In this document: piece after piece, positions 61,346 to 64,000 of the stretch
Numbering within the stretch: the first letter of the stretch is position 1
Layout: every line of letters starts with the position of its first letter
Assembly (NCBI GenBank): GCA_949316495.1
Contig: OX439005.1
Span: forward strand, 20,597,704-20,661,703
Origin: Amphiduros pacificus
Lineage: Eukaryota > Annelida > Polychaeta > Phyllodocida > Hesionidae
DNA length: 64,000 nucleotides
Reading direction: 5' to 3'
Made by a program: the position numbers and the translations under genes
The notes under the pieces: model-generated
The model's input: only the letters and a program-made list of their open reading frames with translations
Database searches by the model: none
What the model was told of the DNA's origin: nothing

Positions 61346-62720
61346 AGACATGTGGCCACCTTTAGTAAAATAACCTTGGTTGTCATGCTGACAGGCCTCC
61401 ATGGGGTATCAAGTGGGGACTGGGCAACTTGTTGTCGACCCAGTTAACGACAAGCCTGCTACTAATTCACATGTGTTTCAAAACAGGGCCCATAAATTAA
61501 AGAGAAACCCCCATCAGGGCCCAATGACCAGAGGGCTGGCTACTAGCCAAACCCTGGTCATTAAAACTTATGATGCAAGGCGTATGGAGCAACCCAGTGG
61601 GAGCATGGCCAGTACTGGATTTGCAAATCTACAAGAACCATACTAATGAATATGTAGATATTTGTTGAGTATAATAAAATACTACTATAACAAGAAAGTC
61701 TTTTTGAAAAAAGAAAAGAATATGTATACATTTTCCTTTTTGAAAATGATATTTATGTTTTCTCATCATGATGTTGCTGTAAATGTAGACTACAGTGACT
61801 GGCAACTGTCTGAAACTGGCAATTGAAACTCAAACATTTTTAACACAGTCAAACATCTACCTTTCTTTTGTGCATTATTAATTTTCATATATTCTGTGTT
61901 TGTGAAAAAAAAAATTCAATTCTATATTTATATATGCAGTTGAGGTGTCCGCCAGTCTGTGACACTGACAGCCAGGGCCGTGATCTGCAGGCCCCTCAGA
62001 AGTACATATCTCTCCAAAATTCTGTGTCTTAATTCCCACCACTATTTGCAATTGAGCTGACTGTTGTGTCTCACATTCTGTGTCATCTTGTAATTCCACT
62101 GTTTTTCAAAATTTTAAAAATGTTTATTTGTTTTCACGGCACAATTGATGTGCTGGAAGCCATGATGACTAAGGTAGTTATATCACAGGTTGCCAGAGAG
62201 TGGAAGTCCCCAGCCCCTCTCTGTCTCGGTCCTATATACTAAGTATTAACCTATATACAATTAGTGATGGCTGTAGATGTCGCTCTGACTGCCTGTGATG
62301 GAGGTCGAGACACATGTGTGACCTAATTCCAACATCTTAACCCTGGATCTACACCCTCAGAATTCAACACTGCTACAAATTTGCACATATGCAATCTTAT
62401 CCAAACTTTCAGTGCATTTTCAAATTTGTACTTAGAACAACTGTTATGAGTTTGGTTCAAACTGTTTGAGCAGGATCCAAGTGGTTTACAGGCTTTACTT
62501 TGCAAGTCCATAAGAAGACTGGGAAATGAGGACTTGGAACAACAATATGTACATTCATCTGGCAAAGATTTTTAATAACCCCTAACTCCTGAGAAGTAAA
62601 GGAAAGTTCTACACAATTGATACTACTTCAAACTGAAGTGTTTTTACATGTTAATATGCTAAAGAATATGATAATTGTAACATAAATGCATATCTAGTTT
62701 CCTAATAATCCCTAGCACTC
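61346..62720. other. Noncoding, one unassigned 81-codon frame
   Basis: An open frame at 61,401-61,646 is unusually rich in polar residues for this AT-rich DNA but matches no domain I know and lacks a clear splice donor. I do not call it a gene. Confidence 0.3.
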
Positions 62721-62859
62721 CTTGTCATTGAGCACTATAGTAAACAGTAATTGCTGGGCTGGCTCTCGAAGTTTTTCAAGTTAAAATTAACTTGTCATTG
62801 AGCACTATAGTAAACAGTAATTGCTGGGCTGGCTCTCGAAGTTTTTCAAGTTAAAATTA
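62721..62859 (+). repeat. Perfect 70-bp tandem duplication
   Basis: Two identical consecutive 70-bp units beginning CTTGTCATTGAGCACTATAG. Identity over the full unit implies a recent duplication. A run of ten C follows at about 62,869-62,878. Confidence 0.97.
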
Positions 62860-62884
62860 TGAAAGTACCCCCCCCCCCTAAGCA

Positions 62885-63545
62885 TCATTTAGGTCATGGC
62901 ATTAGAGTAATCTAAGAGATCTAAATGTTATCTAGTACCATAAGTGTAAAAAAAGCAGCGTCAGGTGCGATTTAGACATTTAATACCTTTTATTATGACT
63001 TACAATCCAATATTTGCTAATATCTTGCCTTGTAGTAAACATCCTGTCATTCTGAAAAGTCCTATTAGTATCTTAGCAACATAAAGATCATGGAGCTAGA
63101 GATATCTAAGAGGTCTGAATGTTACATAGTACAGTACATAGTACAGTACATATATAAGTGATCTGAATGTTATATTGTACCATAAAAGTGTAAAAAAACG
63201 TCAGGGGCGGTTTATACATTTTATACCATTTATATTGACTTACAATCCAAGATTTGCTAATATCTTGGATTGTAGTGAATCTCTTTCAGTATGAAAATTC
63301 CTATCAGTATCTAAATAACATTAGGATCATGACATTAGAGATATCTGAGAGATCTGAATGTTATGCTGTACCACAAAAGTGTAAAAAGAAATATCAGACG
63401 CGATTTAGACATGTTATACCCTTTATTTGGACTCACAACCACAATTGCTAGTAATAGCTTGGCTTGTAGTGAACATTTCTTCATTCTAAAACTTGTATCC
63501 ACATTTAAACAAACGAGGGATCATGGTGATAGAGATATCTAATAG
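62885..63545 (+). repeat. Satellite-like array, about 195-bp units, three to four copies
   Basis: The anchor GGATCATG-CATTAGAGATATCTAAGAGATCTGAATGTTA recurs at about 62,892, 63,084, 63,323 and 63,518, with TACCATAAAAGTGTAAAAA, GCGATTTAGACAT and TTGCTAATATCTTGG-TTGTAGT in the same order each time. The middle unit is about 45 bp longer through an internal duplication (AGTACAGTACATAGTACAGT). Confidence 0.88.
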
Positions 63546-63621
63546 ATCATCTTTGGCTTCAGTATAATCCAAGGGCCTCGTATATTGCATAAAACTATCC
63601 ACACCACGAGGACACTGCGAG

Positions 63622-63699
63622 ATGGCTGTTAAACTGGAGAGAGACGATCTGAACCTATTATATGAAGCACTTAGCAGGAAGAATCCTAAACCTGAAATG
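63622..63699 (+). CDS. Possible first coding exon of an unidentified gene
   Basis: ATG at 63,622 (context GCGAGATGG) opens 26 codons reading MAVKLERDDLNLLYEALSRK and ending PKPEM, followed at once by a consensus-like donor (ATG|GTTAGT). The preceding 60 bp are less AT-rich than the surroundings. The composition (charged, helical) is protein-like, unlike the flanking repeats. The rest of the gene would lie beyond the window. The call is weak because it rests on start, donor and composition only. Confidence 0.4.
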
Positions 63700-63701
63700 G
63701 T

Positions 63702-64000
63702 TAGTATGCTACTGAATAGTTGATAACATACAAATTCACATACATATATTTCATGGTTCGAAATATATCTAGTGTTTCAAGAAAAGGGTTGGGCAAAACG
63801 CATGGAATGAATTGTGTGATTTGAAAAAGATGACATTTCAGCTGAAATGTATGTCAGAATTTCATCTTTCAATGGTGACCGACATAAACACTTTTGGTAG
63901 GAGGCTGTGGCTACAAAAGATTTTGTTTGAAAAAAGAAAAGAAAAATCCATGTTTTACCATTTTATATGTATGTTATGAAAGATATTAAAATGACAAGTG
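63702..64000. other. Right edge of window, nothing further recognised
   Basis: Would be intron 1 if the exon at 63,622-63,699 is real. No other feature seen. Confidence 0.35.

Noticed and set aside
61401-61646. 81-codon frame as a gene
   Set aside because: No domain, no clear splice donor, and adjacent to a dispersed repeat; insufficient support.

Overview
This window is animal nuclear DNA. It is AT-rich, its genes are split by GT-AG introns, and it carries tRNA-derived SINEs, many non-LTR retrotransposon (LINE) copies, small inverted-repeat DNA transposons (MITEs) and satellite-like repeats. The gene set (rBAT-type amino-acid transporter heavy chain, mitochondrial-clan P450, orphan rhodopsin-like GPCR) and the SINE and LINE types suggest a marine invertebrate, most likely a mollusc. 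That assignment is inference. There are no bacterial operons, CRISPR arrays or rRNA genes, and I recognised no LTR or virus-like element.

Host genes. (1) A single-exon class A GPCR lies on the minus strand at 4.4-5.6 kb. (2) A 585-residue, probably disordered protein lies on the minus strand at 12.3-14.06 kb; it has a splice acceptor just before its ATG and several PP1-docking-like motifs. (3) A complete nine-exon SLC3A1 (rBAT)-like gene lies on the minus strand at 29.27-33.92 kb; the reading frame holds across all eight splice junctions and predicts 697 residues. (4) A complete nine-exon mitochondrial-clan cytochrome P450 lies on the minus strand at 41.43-45.93 kb and predicts 527 residues; it includes a 44-nt exon and a short terminal exon. 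(5) A possible first exon lies at 63.62-63.70 kb. These genes do not form an obvious pathway.

Mobile DNA fills most of the rest. The main item is a full-length LINE at about 48.15-54.13 kb with both ORFs open. ORF2 has an APE-type endonuclease and a reverse transcriptase of the CR1/L2 kind. ORF1 has a coiled coil, a central globular region and a C-terminal KH domain, which is not among the ORF1 architectures I know. ORF1 and ORF2 share one reading frame split by a single UGA. Relics of this or related LINEs lie at 0.96-1.4, 17.7-20.66 (interrupted by a SINE with a 12-bp target duplication), 23.93-25.69, 34.44-35.35, 38.94-39.41 and 56.23-56.72 kb. An L1/Tx1-like copy at 9.28-11.74 kb has its 5' half inverted, as in twin priming. 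Four SINE copies belong to one family. MITEs with TA duplications lie at 2.5, 40.8 and 42.07 kb, and a MITE-like element with a 10-bp duplication lies at 7.25-7.81 kb.

Tandem and dispersed repeats include a 22-copy 48-bp minisatellite (22.85-23.89 kb), a cluster of eight AGGTCA-n-TGACCT-like palindromes (58.6-59.5 kb), a roughly 195-bp satellite-like array (62.9-63.5 kb), a 54-bp near-perfect palindrome (5.9 kb) and several dispersed families present twice or more. Boundaries of old repeats are approximate because they were read by eye.
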